From assembly GCA_947650365.1 (NCBI GenBank), contig CANTAL010000003.1, positions 992,001 to 1,056,000 on the forward strand: a stretch of 64,000 nt of DNA, read 5' to 3'. The notes under the pieces were generated by a model. It did no database searches and was not told where the DNA came from. It saw only the letters and a list, made by a program, of their open reading frames with translations. The DNA comes from Chamaelirium japonicum. Taxonomy: Eukaryota > Streptophyta > Magnoliopsida > Liliales > Melanthiaceae. A program made the position numbers and the translations under genes. How positions within the stretch are numbered: position 1 is the first letter of the stretch; each line of letters begins with the position of its first letter. Shown here one piece after another: positions 49,701 to 60,179 of this stretch.

Positions 49701-50085
49701 AGATCCAGGTAGGATACTCTACTTCACGGATAAAGCCTGCTGCAAGTAGCTTAGTGATTTCTTCTTGAACAGCAACTTGCAGCTCTGGCCGGATGGTGCG
49801 TGGCTTTTGCTTGACAGGTTTCACCTCTTCTTTGATCGCAAGTCGATGTCAAGCGTCATCTGGATTGATTCCAGGCATGTCTTCGAAACACCAGGCGAAG
49901 ACGTCGATATTGGACTGGAGGAAGGATACCATGTCTTGCGCTTATGCGTCGCTAAGACCGGTACCAATAAATGTTTGTCGAGGGAGATCTCCACTGCCAA
50001 TGTCGATAGGGATGATTTCTTCAATTGAAGGTGATGTTTCCCATTCGATTGGTGGAGGTTCGGTCAGCGGAATCTCCTTTGATTG
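46705..50085 (-). pseudogene. pol: pol of element C (RT, RNase H x2, integrase), three nonsense codons
   Basis: Same frame as gag-pro. Nonsense codons: TAA 49942-49944 (Glu in B), TGA 49849-49851 (Cys in B), TAA 48145-48147 (Gln in B). The rest is open to the end WNSRHLKMFYP. RT has VCIDFTNLNKACPKD, MPFGLKNAGSTYQRL and YVDD at 49348-49359. The first RNase H (LYLAVTNQAISAVLV) lacks an evident catalytic Asp. The archaeal-type RNase H has YTDGASS, NNEAEYEALISGLE, YSDSQLI and ADALANAA. Integrase has the finger ending CEPCQRH, DYFTKWVE, ADNGAQF and the NGQAEASNR region, with all acidic residues present. There is no chromodomain. It is the best preserved pol here but cannot be translated through. 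Confidence 0.93.
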
Positions 50086-50088
50086 CTA
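50080..50088 (-). promoter_or_regulatory. Candidate readthrough site TAG-CAA-TCA in element C
   Basis: On the - strand TCT-AAA-TAG-CAA-TCA-AAG ends the intact gag-protease frame, and pol continues in the same frame. It is identical to B and fits UAG-CAR-YYA. Because gag-protease is otherwise open for 822 codons, this stop looks regulatory and not like decay. Confidence 0.66.
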
Positions 50089-52554
50089 TTTAGAAGAGGA
50101 ACCAGCTTCATCTCGTGGCCGCTTTGGAGGAGCAATGTTGATCTTTCGATCTGTCTTTGCTGCAGCAGCTTCACAAGACCTTCCAGCTTGCTGGTCGCCT
50201 CGAATGCAGACGATGCCTTCTCCAGTTGCAAACTTGAGTAGTTGATGATAAGAGGAGGAGATGGCATTGATCTGATGGAGGAATGGTCGCCCGAGGATGG
50301 CGTTGTAACTGGAGACTCCTTCGACAATTGCAAACCTTACCGAGACTCGAGTCTCTCGGCTGAGGTCGATGGTAAATCTGGATTCGCCCACTGTGATGCT
50401 TTGTTCACCGTTGAAGCCGGTGATCACAGTCGGGACGACGTCGAGGCTTTGATACTTATGTCCCAGGCGTTTGAAACAGTTTGAGAACATAATATCGATA
50501 GAGCTTCCGGTGTCGATGAGGATTCGATTGACGGTGCTTCCGTCGATGATGAGTTTCAAGACCAGGGGGTCTCGATATGGAGTATGAACTCCTTGAAGAT
50601 CGGTGTCGTTGAAGACTATGGATGGCCAAGCAAGACCTTCGATGGGCTTCTCGATCCAGGTATCTTCTTTATTTGTAGTAGATCGAACATGGAAGATGCG
50701 TCGAACCTGTCGATCCACTTCCTTCCCGGTCAAAGCTTGATTGTGCAAGGTTCCATGAATGCCAAAGACATTGGCCTTCACAGAAATTGGTTGCCGGTTA
50801 GAAGAGATTTGATGTATCCAACACACTTCTTTCCCCTTGGCAGAGGTTCGACGTTGATCGTGCCCGTTGTTGACGAATTCTTGAAGGTGGCCCTCTCGTA
50901 GTAAGTCTTCAAGATGGAACTTCAACCGATAGCATCGGTCAGTAGAGTGGCCGTGACTTCGATGGAATTCGCAGTAGACTGTTTTGTCTGCTGTGGATTT
51001 GGAATTTGGCTGAAGAGGATTGGGCCTCCGAAGATACTCGTCGTGTTGAATACGGTCGAGTATCTGTTCGACTGGTAAATTCCACTCAGTGAAAGTGGTC
51101 TTCGTCGGAGATCGACGCCCATCATTCTTTGATCTTTTGTTGGCCGGAGGGGCTGCTGCTTCAGCGTTGTGAGCCTTTGCAGCATACTTAGGAGCTTCTC
51201 TTTCAGCAGGCCTTCTCTTAGTTTCTCGCCCTTTCCGAGCGACTTGATCGTCTTCCACCTCAATCTCCCTCTGGATTCGATCAAACATAGCTCCCAGAGA
51301 AGGAGGGGGATTGCGGATGAAGTCATTGTAGATGTGTAGATCGAAGCGGAGAGCGTTCTGGAAAGCCAACATGATGGCTTCATCATCCAGATGTCTTCCA
51401 GAGAGGACGGCATGTTCATTGCGAAACCTCCTGGTGAAACTTCGGAGAGTCTCGTCAGCACCCATCCTTAGCCTATATAGAGAGTCGAGCTTCTTCTCGG
51501 GCTTCAGGTTGAGCTGGTAATGCTGCACAAAGAGTTTAGCTAAAACATCGAACTGGGTGATGGACCCAGCTCGTAGATTATGATACCAGTCGAGCGACGG
51601 CTCATCGAGGCTTCCCGCGAAGGTGCGACAGAGCACATTGTTTTCTTCTTCGTGAGGCGTAAGAGCTTGTTTGAATGCGAGGATGTGGAGAGCAGGATCT
51701 CCTCGGATGTAGTTGAATTTGGGGAGGATAGGGGTTCTCCATCCCCTTGGAAATGCTGTCTCGAAGAGACTCCGATGGAGAGGTCCGGTGGAGGAATACC
51801 CATCCCTACGACCATGTCCTCGACCTAAGGGTTGGTCAAGAGGCAAGATCGCAAGGTCTTGCTCTGGCATCGAAGTGTTCGCCTGTTGGAGTCGATGTCG
51901 AAGATCCGATCCAAGTCCACGTTGAAGTGGAATGGAAGGAGAGACTCTACTCTTTGAAGGGGCGCCTTTCATTTGGTGCTTCCTTGGCATGTTGATTTTT
52001 GAAGGTGTCCTCTTGTCGCAGTTGCGACCAGAAGAGGATTGGGAGGACTCGTCGTCAAGACGATCCCAGACACTCTGCTTCCAGGGAGCAGCAGAAGGAG
52101 TAGGATCACGACGAATTCTTTCGAGGGCAGCAGTGCCTATCGACCTCCGTTGTTCGGAGTGAATTGAATGTCGAGGAAGATCAACCCTCTCACTTGTGAA
52201 GGGGATCGGAATAGCAATTCCAGCTTCGGAGGCTGCCTTCTTCAGAGCATCCCTCTCAGCGGTGAGGGTGGCATTTTGCTTTGCCAATTGGAGCAGTTGG
52301 AAGTCGATTGCAGAGATCTGGTAAGTCGATGGAGGATCTTCAGAGGGAGTGGGGGCTGTTTGCCCAATTGACTGTCGTGCAGGGTGGATGATCGGTCGAT
52401 CGACGGATCTTCCGCTCCCTGAATGAACCCCCATTTCTGGGACAGCAAGGGGCTGTCCGAAATTGAGCCTTTGACTCATTGATCGAGTCTCAGGACGAGC
52501 TTGTTGTTGAGTATTACTTCCTTCTGGTTGACCTTGATGTTTCGTCCTCGCCAT
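50086..52554 (-). CDS. gag-pro: gag-protease polyprotein of element C, open (822 aa)
   Basis: The ATG at 52554 (MARTKHQGQPEG) is 152 bp inside the PBS end. Residues about 1-270 are Ser/Arg-rich leader and matrix-like sequence. The retrotransposon gag capsid domain lies at about 280-420 (LCRTFAGSLDEPSLDWYHNL, RFRNEHAVLSG). A zinc knuckle at 528-541 reads CEFHRSHGHSTDRC, a C-x2-H-x4-H-x4-C variant. The aspartic protease has LIDTGSSIDIMF at 679-690 and ILGRPFL near 765. It would assemble the cytoplasmic particle and process the polyprotein. It is the only full-length open gag-pro in the window. The UAG at its end is probably leaky. Confidence 0.93.
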   Translation of the reverse strand: MARTKHQGQPEGSNTQQQARPETRSMSQRLNFGQPLAVPEMGVHSGSGRSVDRPIIHPARQSIGQTAPTPSEDPPSTYQISAIDFQLLQLAKQNATLTAERDALKKAASEAGIAIPIPFTSERVDLPRHSIHSEQRRSIGTAALERIRRDPTPSAAPWKQSVWDRLDDESSQSSSGRNCDKRTPSKINMPRKHQMKGAPSKSRVSPSIPLQRGLGSDLRHRLQQANTSMPEQDLAILPLDQPLGRGHGRRDGYSSTGPLHRSLFETAFPRGWRTPILPKFNYIRGDPALHILAFKQALTPHEEENNVLCRTFAGSLDEPSLDWYHNLRAGSITQFDVLAKLFVQHYQLNLKPEKKLDSLYRLRMGADETLRSFTRRFRNEHAVLSGRHLDDEAIMLAFQNALRFDLHIYNDFIRNPPPSLGAMFDRIQREIEVEDDQVARKGRETKRRPAEREAPKYAAKAHNAEAAAPPANKRSKNDGRRSPTKTTFTEWNLPVEQILDRIQHDEYLRRPNPLQPNSKSTADKTVYCEFHRSHGHSTDRCYRLKFHLEDLLREGHLQEFVNNGHDQRRTSAKGKEVCWIHQISSNRQPISVKANVFGIHGTLHNQALTGKEVDRQVRRIFHVRSTTNKEDTWIEKPIEGLAWPSIVFNDTDLQGVHTPYRDPLVLKLIIDGSTVNRILIDTGSSIDIMFSNCFKRLGHKYQSLDVVPTVITGFNGEQSITVGESRFTIDLSRETRVSVRFAIVEGVSSYNAILGRPFLHQINAISSSYHQLLKFATGEGIVCIRGDQQAGRSCEAAAAKTDRKINIAPPKRPRDEAGSSSK

Positions 52555-52689
52555 TCAGAGAGCGAAAGGTGCAACGAGAGTGCCGTTCAGTTGTCTGATC
52601 AACCGAGAGGGCGAGGAAGTTTGACTATCAAGATCAGTTGTAGGTTCAACCGATCAAGTAGTAACGGAGAGTTGGACTTTTTGATCGGA

Positions 52690-52709
52690 TCCCACAGACG
52701 GCGCCAAAC
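52690..52709 (-). other. Primer-binding site of element C
   Basis: On the - strand the LTR end CACA is followed by GTT and then TGGCGCCGTCTGTGGGA (52706 back to 52690). This intact site fixes the right LTR as the 5' LTR. The leader from 52555 to 52689 shows no gene. Confidence 0.87.
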
Positions 52710-53614
52710 TGTGGCGGAAAATCTTCGTGCCGACCCGAAGACCTTCGCAGCACCAGTCAATCGAAGTTGAAGTTGACGTCGAAGATCGTTGGTCGATCTG
52801 TTGATTGAAGTAGAAGCCTTTGATATGTAAACAGAGAGATGCGATCAGAGATAATATTGACACGTGAGATGTGATCTCGGAGTTCAACCGAAGCCTACGT
52901 CTCCGTGCTATAGGGAGCAACCCGAATTCACTAACACTTCAGTTGAAGTGACCTCGACAGGCCGAGTGTCACTGAAAACCCTCTGATCTCTTCTAAGGAG
53001 AAAAGAAGATCAAAGAGAGATGGTAGATCAGAAGTTGAAAATCTCAGAGCTCTGGTTCTGAAAGTCAGATCTCAGAGTGGAAATCAGAATTTTCGGATCC
53101 TTTTACATTCGAAGGCTCTGCTATTTATAGGATTCTCTGGTGGGAATTCTGGGTTAAATGGCGGTTTCTGCCGTCGTATCTGGGGATTCTCCAGGTAAAG
53201 CTAGCGGGCCCCGCTACCGTCTTCTGGGGGATTCTACAGGCTCGTGGGCCTTCCGGGCAGGGCCGGTGGGTCCTGCGGTGATCCTCGTGGGCCCACCAGG
53301 CAGGGCTGGTGGGTCCCATGGTAGTCTTCGTGGGCCTACCAGGCAGGGCTGGTGGGTCCAGTGATAGTCTTCGTGGGCCCACCAGGTAGGGCTGGTGGGT
53401 CCCGCGGTGGTCTTCGTGGGCCCACCAGGCAGGGCTGGTGGGTCCAGTGGTAGTCTTCGTGGGCCCACCAGGCAGGGCCGGTGGGTCCCGCGGTGGTCTT
53501 CGTGGGCCCACCAGGCAGGGCCGGTGGGTCCCGCGGTGGTCTTCGTGGGCCCACCAGGCAGGGCCGGTGGGTCCCGTGGTAGTTGGTAAACTTCTGCCAA
53601 AATTTGCACCCACA
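52710..53614 (-). repeat. 5' (right) LTR of element C
   Basis: 905 bp in normal orientation, reading TGTGGGTGC...CCGCCACA on the - strand, with the TATA box at 53122-53129. It holds eight 43-bp units. It is followed by the right GTATC duplication at 53615-53619. One terminal change (CCGCC for CCCCC) distinguishes it from the left LTR. Confidence 0.94.
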
Positions 53615-54344
53615 GTATCCATTCTAATTCATTCGTACGATCCATTCTAATTCGTTCATACGACCCATTCTAATTCTTTCATATGATCCATTCTAATTCA
53701 TTTGTATGATCCATTCTAATTCATTCGTATGATCCATTCTAATTCATTCGCACGAATGTATCCATTCTAATTTATTCGTATGATCCATTCTAAACGATCC
53801 ATTTTAATTTATTCGTACGATCCATTCTAATCCATTCGTACGACCCATTCTAATCCATTCGTACGATCCATTCTAATTCATTCGCATGATCCATTCTAAT
53901 TCATTCATACGATCCATTCTAATTCATTCATACGATCCATTCTAATTCATTCGCACAATCCATTTTAATTCATTCGTATGATCCATTCTAATTCATTCGT
54001 ATGATCCATTCTGATTCATTGGTATGATCCATTCTAATTCAATTCGTGCAATCCATTCAAATTCATTCGCACAAATGTATCCATTCTAATTCTTTCGTAT
54101 GATCCATTCTAATTCATTCGCTCGAATGTATCCATTCTAATTCATTCGTATGATCCATTCTAATTCATTCGCATAATCCATTCTAATTCATTCGTATGAT
54201 CCATTCTAATTCATTCGTACGATCCATTCTAATCCATTCGTATGATCCATTCTAATCCATTCGTACGATCCATTCTAATTCATTCGTACGATCCATTCTA
54301 ATTCATTCCCACGATCCATTTTAATTCATTCGTACAAATGTATC
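53615..54344. repeat. Satellite block between elements C and D
   Basis: Same 23/28-bp satellite, F-oriented, beginning with C's right duplication GTATC and ending GTATC (54340-54344) at the edge of element D. Confidence 0.96.
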
Positions 54345-56078
54345 TGTTTGGGGGATTTTTTCATTGGTCCATGTGGTCTGCCTGGAAGACAAAGAAAAAC
54401 GTAAGAACGGCTGGCTCCCTAAGGAGCGCAGACCCTCCGACGCTCAAGTCAGTCTCAGGTGATCACTGGAGAGCTTGTAATAGATGAAAGTGGTAGGGAT
54501 GAGGGTTTTGAACCTGTACTTTGGAGCCTGGAGGTGGGCATTTATAGACATCGGCGACCTACCGGTGCCCAACACGTGGAGGTTCTTTCCGGTGCCTTCT
54601 AGGCCCCCACGTTCTGGCCCACATGGGTTTGACTGTCCTTGGTACCTGGGCCCCTGACATTCTTTGTCGTCTAGCTCGCCAGGCGGTGTAGTGGGGGAGA
54701 ATATTTGTCTTGTCGTTGCCAGGTGGCTCCTCTGGAATGTTCAGGTCTGGGAGGTCTTAAACCGACTCGGACGGGCTTCCGTTGACTACAATCGTCCACG
54801 TAGCTTCAGTGGGGTTTCGACACCTGTCGACCCTTGTCAAGAGTCGGGCTCTTAGTAGGGCGACCTCTTCGACATTGGGTTTGGGCGGTCTGCCGCTTCA
54901 TCCCTATTGCCAAGAGTCGGGCTCCGGAGAGGGCGACCTCTTCGACAACTGGAATGGCCTGGCGATCTCTGTGGGCGCTCTTCCAGTGTTCGTTGATGCC
55001 CTTCTAAGTTTTCTCTCTGACCAAGGTCCCCCCCACGAGCCTCGGGGCGGGCTCCAGTGTGAGAGGTAGGGCGAGCTTCTTCTCGAGCTGGGGGCGTGCT
55101 CTTGCATACTTGGATACAAGTCCCCATGTAGCCCAATGTGGATCTCGCTCCCTGTTAAGATGATTTGGCGAGCCGGGGTGGGGAGCTCCTTCTCGAGCTG
55201 GGGGACGAAGGCATGCCCCTGCACGAGTTCCCCATCCCTTGGAATCCTGGGGTCTATGAGATCCACAGGAAAGGGCGAACTGGTGGCGAACGCGCAGAGC
55301 TAGGGGCAAGCTCCTTGAGAGCTCGGGGGCGAGCTCCTGGCGAGCTTGGGGGAGAGCCCCTTGCGAGCTCGGGGGTGAGCTCCTTGCAAGCAGGGGGGGC
55401 GAGCTCCTTGAGAGCTCGGGGGTGAGCCCCTTGTGAGCTCGGGGGCGAGCTCCTTGCGAGCAGGGGGGGCGAGCTCCTTGAGAGCTTGGGGGCGAGCTCC
55501 TTGCGAGCAGGGGGGGCGAGCTCCTTGAGACTTGGGGGCGAGCTCCTTGCGAGCTAGGGGGCGAGCTCCTTTCGAGCTTGGGGGCGATCTCCTTGCGAGC
55601 TAGGGGGTGAGCTCCTTGCGATTTCACCGTGCTGTAGATGTAATGCACTCAGATACAAGGTGTCCATACACCTCAACGTGGGGCGAGCTCCTTGCGAGCT
55701 GATAGCTCCTTGCGAGCTTGGGAGCGAACTCCTCGCGAGCTGGGGGGGGGGGGGGGCGAGCTCCTTGCGAGCTTGGGAGCGAACTCCTCGCGAGCTGGGA
55801 GGGGGCGAGCTCCTCGCGAGCTAGGGAGCGAGCTCCTTGCGAGCTGGAGGCGTGCTTCTTCCCACTGGGATTCAAGTCCCCATATAGCCCAATGTGGATC
55901 TCACTCCCAGTTAAGATGATCCGGCGAGCTCACAGGGTGTTAGGAAACTAAATATTAGATCGTCGAAGTCGTGCTCGGCTTCCGAGGGTTCCAACTCCTG
56001 GACGGGCTTCTGCGCGAGTTCTACCTCAAACGTGTCGCAATGATGTCTAAGATACGTGGTCTTCGACTACCCCCAACA
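54345..56078 (-). repeat. 3' LTR of element D
   Basis: 1734 bp, reading TGTTGGGGGTAG to CCCCCAAACA on the - strand. It is longer than A's 1363-bp LTR, mainly from an expanded GC-rich repeat at 55290-55860. A TATA box (TATAAAT) lies at 54540-54546 on the - strand. Confidence 0.92.
55290..55860 (-). repeat. Expanded GC-rich tandem repeat in the LTR of element D
   Basis: Units of about 22-24 bp built on GGGGGCGAGCTCCTTGCGAGC, related to the 23-bp unit of A's LTR (as complement). There is a break near 55620-55685 and a run of G at 55743-55756. About twice as many units as in A. ORFs on both strands here are products of the repeat. Confidence 0.88.
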
Positions 56079-56097
56079 TTACCCCCTCCTGAGGGAG
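56079..56097 (-). other. Polypurine tract of element D
   Basis: On the - strand CTCAGGAGGGGGTAA precedes the LTR start TGTTGG, matching element A. Confidence 0.85.
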
Positions 56098-56661
56098 TGG
56101 CTGAGGAAAGCGAGCTACTTGCTCAGAAGTTCTAGCGAGCTTACTCTTTCGGGGCTTCCTCTCACGATTTTTGTTTTAGCGAGTTTGGGTGCGAGCCCCC
56201 ATCCTCAAATGTGCCTGATATCATTGTCTGCTGCAACAACTTGTCGGGTGGGCCAGGAACGTTGGCCACGAGCGGTCTCCTTCTGGTGCGTGCTTGTCAC
56301 ACACGGTCAGGGTCTACTTCGGGTGAGCTGCGGGCGCCTGCCGCAGGCGATCTTGTGGCTCGGGCTTCGCACCAAATCTTCGGCGGTTGTATCACTTTAA
56401 ATGCGACGCAAGACTCGAGATTGATACAATGAATCTCATCATAAGATCCCGATCGGTGCGTGACATGCGTCTCCTTCTCATTGGTCCCCCTCTCTGTCAG
56501 AAAGGACACCGTCGGCGGTGTCGCAGCTTTCTCCACGCGTGGTCCACGTGGCGCCTTGCGATTGGACGAGGGCGAGCTGTCGCCTCAACCGCCGTCGTGT
56601 CGCCTCGCTGAGCGCGCTCGAGCATTAACTGCCCCGCCGATCCCCCTGCCTATATCCTTCC
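56098..56661 (+). promoter_or_regulatory. Upstream region of the element D antisense gene
   Basis: No gene. It aligns with 24191-24769 of A. The G-box CACGTG at 56545-56550 lies 112 bp before the TATA box, almost the same spacing as in A (111 bp). Confidence 0.55.
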
Positions 56662-56669
56662 TATAAATA
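56662..56669 (+). promoter_or_regulatory. TATA box of the element D antisense gene
   Basis: TATAAATA on the + strand, 134 bp before the ATG at 56796, opposite in direction to the element's own transcript. It is conserved with A (24183-24190). Confidence 0.72.
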
Positions 56670-56795
56670 GGGGGGAGGGGGGTCTTTTTATCCTTCCGTG
56701 CAAATCAGCTCTCCCTTCTTCCTCCTCCCAGCTCACTTTAGCTCGTGCTCTCCCTTCTTCCTCCTTCCAGCTCGCTTTAGCTCGCGCTCTCCCCC

Positions 56796-59348
56796 ATGAC
56801 ATCCTCCGCTGCTGAAGTTGCTGCTACTGTTGCTGCTGCTGCTGCCGCCGGGCCCGCCGTTGAAACGGCGGTAGTCTGGCTGCAGAACCCCACCGGGGTG
56901 CCCGTAGGGGATAGCATCCGGGCAGCGATTGATTTCCCCCGCAAAATCCTCATCACCGAGATGCCACTCATCGGGAGATCGCCCCAGGGCACCGTGGCCT
57001 CCGTCGGGCTGCTGTGGTCTGGGCTGCGGTTACCGCTGAGTCACCTCACCGGGGAGTTCCTGGAGTTGACGGGGCTTTGCCCCGCCCAACTCTCTGGGAA
57101 CTCCTGGGGGATACTCTACGGGCTATCCCAGCTGGAGACTGCCCTAAAGGTGAGGATCCCTCTGAGCTACCTGCTCAAGAAGTGGCTCCTCAAACCTGGG
57201 CCGGTCTTCAACAGCGCGGGTTGCGGGTATTTCTACCCGCCGGGCGGCCTGGCGAGGTGCTCCCCTTCTTTGCCATCGAGAACAAGGACCGCCACTGGAA
57301 GGATTATCCCTTCGTGGCAGTTGGCGACTGGCTTGGGCGGCACAGCGGACTTCCGGGTCACCCCGGGGTTCCTACGACGATGGTCTTCTGGGAGATATCC
57401 TTCTTCCGGGCGGGGAAGAAGAAGTGCATCGCTCCTGACCAGGAGCGGTCCTTGGACGAGGCGTTCCTCCACTATCTCGGAGGGCGCACCCCGGAGAAGA
57501 TCACCGCCCCCGACTTCGCCTTCCAGCTGAAGGACGGGAAGACCGGCGCTATCCTGCCCAAGCAGAAGATAGTCCGGAAGAAGAAAGAGGCCCCTCCTCC
57601 CTCCGAGGGGACCAGCAAAGGGGCGGGGGGTTCGGGAGGCAACCCCCGGAAGAAGACGGTCCGGAGGCGGGCCTCGCCCATCCGCCTCAATAACCCCGAC
57701 ACCATGGAGATGCTGCGCCAAGACGCGGCCTCCGCGCCTCCGCCACCCCCTCGCCAGGACGCCGGCCCAGGTCAGCCACCTGCCCCACCTCCAATTGTCC
57801 GCCGTAAGATTCAATTCGTCAAGCCCGACGACCTGAACGTCGACCTCCCGCTAACCATGGCGGAAGTCGAATCCGAGATGGCCCGAATATTAATGGGCAA
57901 CTTCCCCGGCGATCTGACCATCCCTCTCCGTGTGGCAGTACTGACGCCGGAGATGGAGGCCCGCGGTAAGAAGAAGGCCAAGCGCGCGAGGCCCGTGTCT
58001 GCAAGCGCCCCGGTGGAGCAGCGGCGGAAAGCGCTGGAGGAGGCGGGCTTGGACTCGGAGCCCGAATGGACGGACTCCGAGGAGGAGGCATCAGACTCCG
58101 AGGAGGAAGAGCCCGTCACTCAACCTTCCCAGACGGAGCCCCATGCTTCTGCCCAAGTGGAGAAGCTCCCAGCTCCATCAGCTTCCGCACCAGGGGCGGG
58201 ACCAAGCGGACAGGAGCTCCCCTCTCCTGCCGCCGGGGTAGGGGTCCAGCAGGGCGAAGCTGCTGCCTCCGCTGTGACCTCTACTCTGCCTGCAGCTCCC
58301 ACACCTACCACCAGGGTGGAGGTCCCGCAGGGCGGTCCCACTGCCGTCGCTGCGTCCTCTACACCCCCCGCGGCTCCGGCACCCGTCCCCCTGGCCTCGC
58401 CTCCGGCCAGGGGCCAGGAGGAAGCGGGCTCCCAGGAGGGTCTGGGGGACCTGGTCTACAGGTCCCCCAGCTTTGTGGACATCGGCTCCGACTCTAAGTC
58501 CTCAAGCTCGGAGTCGGAGACCAAAGAAGCCAGGACGGATCCTCCAAGCCCGCCTATAGCTGGAGCTCGCCCGGGGGAGGCGCCAGCCCCTACTCCTTCT
58601 CCCGGCGCGCCGCCTCCTACCGAAGCTCCGGGGGGTCCCAGCGCGGGCTCCTCTGCGGAAGAGGGGAGGGCGCCCTACTACATGCGACAGCTGCTGGGCC
58701 GCAACATCTTCGCCCGAGCCCCCTTCGCTTCCATAAGCGAACGCCTGGCCGAGGTATCTCTCGCTTTTTCTACCTCCACGCAAAAATCTCATTTTTGCTA
58801 ACTTTTTCATCATTCTTATATAGGCGGAGAAGCAGAGCCAGGCACTAGCCGCGGAGGTCGCTGGGGCCGGGAAGGCGCTGGCTGCCTTGTTCGACGATTC
58901 CCTTCGGGGGTCCGAGCGCAAGGTGGACGAGCACATTCACGAGCTCCAGTGGGCTACGCACGCCACGGCGCTGAAAGAGGCGGAGGAACTTCGGCAGAGG
59001 GTCGCGACCCTCGTGTCGGGCATAGCTGAGTTGGAGACGGCCCAACTCAAAACCTCCGACGACCTCCAAAAGGCCAAGGCGAAGCGGGACGAGGCCGTGA
59101 CCGCCAGAGAGGCCGCTCAGAAGGAGGCTGCTCAACTTCAAGGCGAGGTCGCTGCTCTGAAGACAGAGATCTCCGCTCTGAAGGAGATGCACGCCGAAGG
59201 CCTTCGGGCTCAACAAGGTTGTCTCCAAGCTCAGCTGGACGATCTCCTCAAGAAGGGCACCCTGGCCGCTGTGGAAAAATACAAGACCGAGAGGTCGAAG
59301 AAGCGGCGTCGAGGAGATGACAGCGGGGCGGAGACCAGCAAGCCTTGA
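56796..59348 (+). pseudogene. Antisense gene (aORF) of element D, two exons, one frameshift
   Basis: The ATG at 56796 opens MTSSAAEVAATV. The motif region SGLRLPL...LTGLCPAQLSGNSWGILYGL (Transposase_28-like by eye) follows. A single-base frameshift near 57240 moves the frame into that of 57014-58753, judged by comparison with A (PGEVLPFFAIENKDRHWKD). Then come a basic PKQKIVRKKKE stretch, Pro-rich and acidic parts, and exon 1 ends at 58753. The GT-AG intron is 58754-58823. Exon 2 (58824-59348) joins in frame and encodes a coiled coil (VDEHIHELQ, KEAAQLQGEVAALKTEISALKE) ending in a basic KKRRRGDD tail, a possible nuclear signal. Exon structure equals A's. Confidence 0.8.
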
Positions 59349-60179
59349 GCTCGCTCACTTTTGTAATTGTTTTTGTACTTTTTGTTTGATCAATGAAAGT
59401 TCTTTAGTCCGCTCTTTTGTGTTTACTTTCTCCGTGTTGCCTTCTCTTTCTGCGAGTCTGCTTTAGAAATTTTTGCAGCGATCTCAAGGGTGATACCCCG
59501 GGCGAGGCGACTAATTCGATTCAACCATTTATTTTAAAATATATGCAAACGAAAAGCTCGGCATGCTCGCTAAATCTTGCTGTAATCTCTGAGCCCGGAA
59601 AAGAAAAAGACGAGCGAACCATATAACTTCAAAAATTTCCCTATGCCCAGAGATTTAAATCAATTTTATTTTAAAGAAAACTAGTAAATGCTAGCTGCCA
59701 CCTGCCCGATTAATTACCCTAAAGGATCCTGATCACTGGACATGCCCTTTGAGGGGTTACCAAGGGATGTTCGGGCTACCTAATAGGGGATCGCCTCTCT
59801 CAGGTTTCCCTAGATCACGCCGGGATGCTTCCGTTCATGGCTGGTGAGCGCGAAGGATCCCGGTTAGGTTTTAAGTCCCCTTGACAGCGGACTACCCTGG
59901 GAATCTCAAGGTCGCTTACTAGCGGCCTCTGAGGAGACCAGTCTTGTTTTAAGTCCGCGCAGCGGCGGACTACCCCGGGAACCTTAAGGTCGCTTGCAGG
60001 CGGCCTCTGAGGAACCCGATTTTGCTTTAAGTCCACACAGCAGCGGACTGTATCGTTACAGAAATCGCATATCTCGCGAGCTTTTTATACATCGTGCTTC
60101 CGGGCTTGAATTCTTTGGTGACAACGCCATTGTTCATTCACAACTTTCGAATATGACATTAGAAAAGGTTGCCGAAACT
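59349..60179 (-). repeat. pol-aORF spacer of element D with 78-bp repeats
   Basis: No gene. CGGCCTCTGAGG recurs at 59923 and 60001 (78 bp apart), with further partial units between about 59815 and 60050, the complement of A's 20520-20760 repeats. The part 59460-59700 matches A's 20880-21110 and is AT-rich near 59640-59690. Confidence 0.7.

Larger units (their letters stand above)
39935..53614 (-). mobile_element. Element C: Tat-lineage retrotransposon, - sense, with LTRs in inverted orientation
   Basis: 13,680 bp with the duplication GTATC at 39930-39934 and 53615-53619. Internal order is as in B: left LTR, polypurine tract, 119-bp array, antisense gene, spacer, pol, gag-pro, PBS, right LTR. 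Both LTRs are 905 bp and nearly identical. The left one reads TGTGGGTGC...CCCCCACA on the + strand, while the right reads the same on the - strand, so they are inverted and not direct repeats. The near-identity means a recent insertion. Gag-protease is open, and pol has three nonsense codons. Confidence 0.93.
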
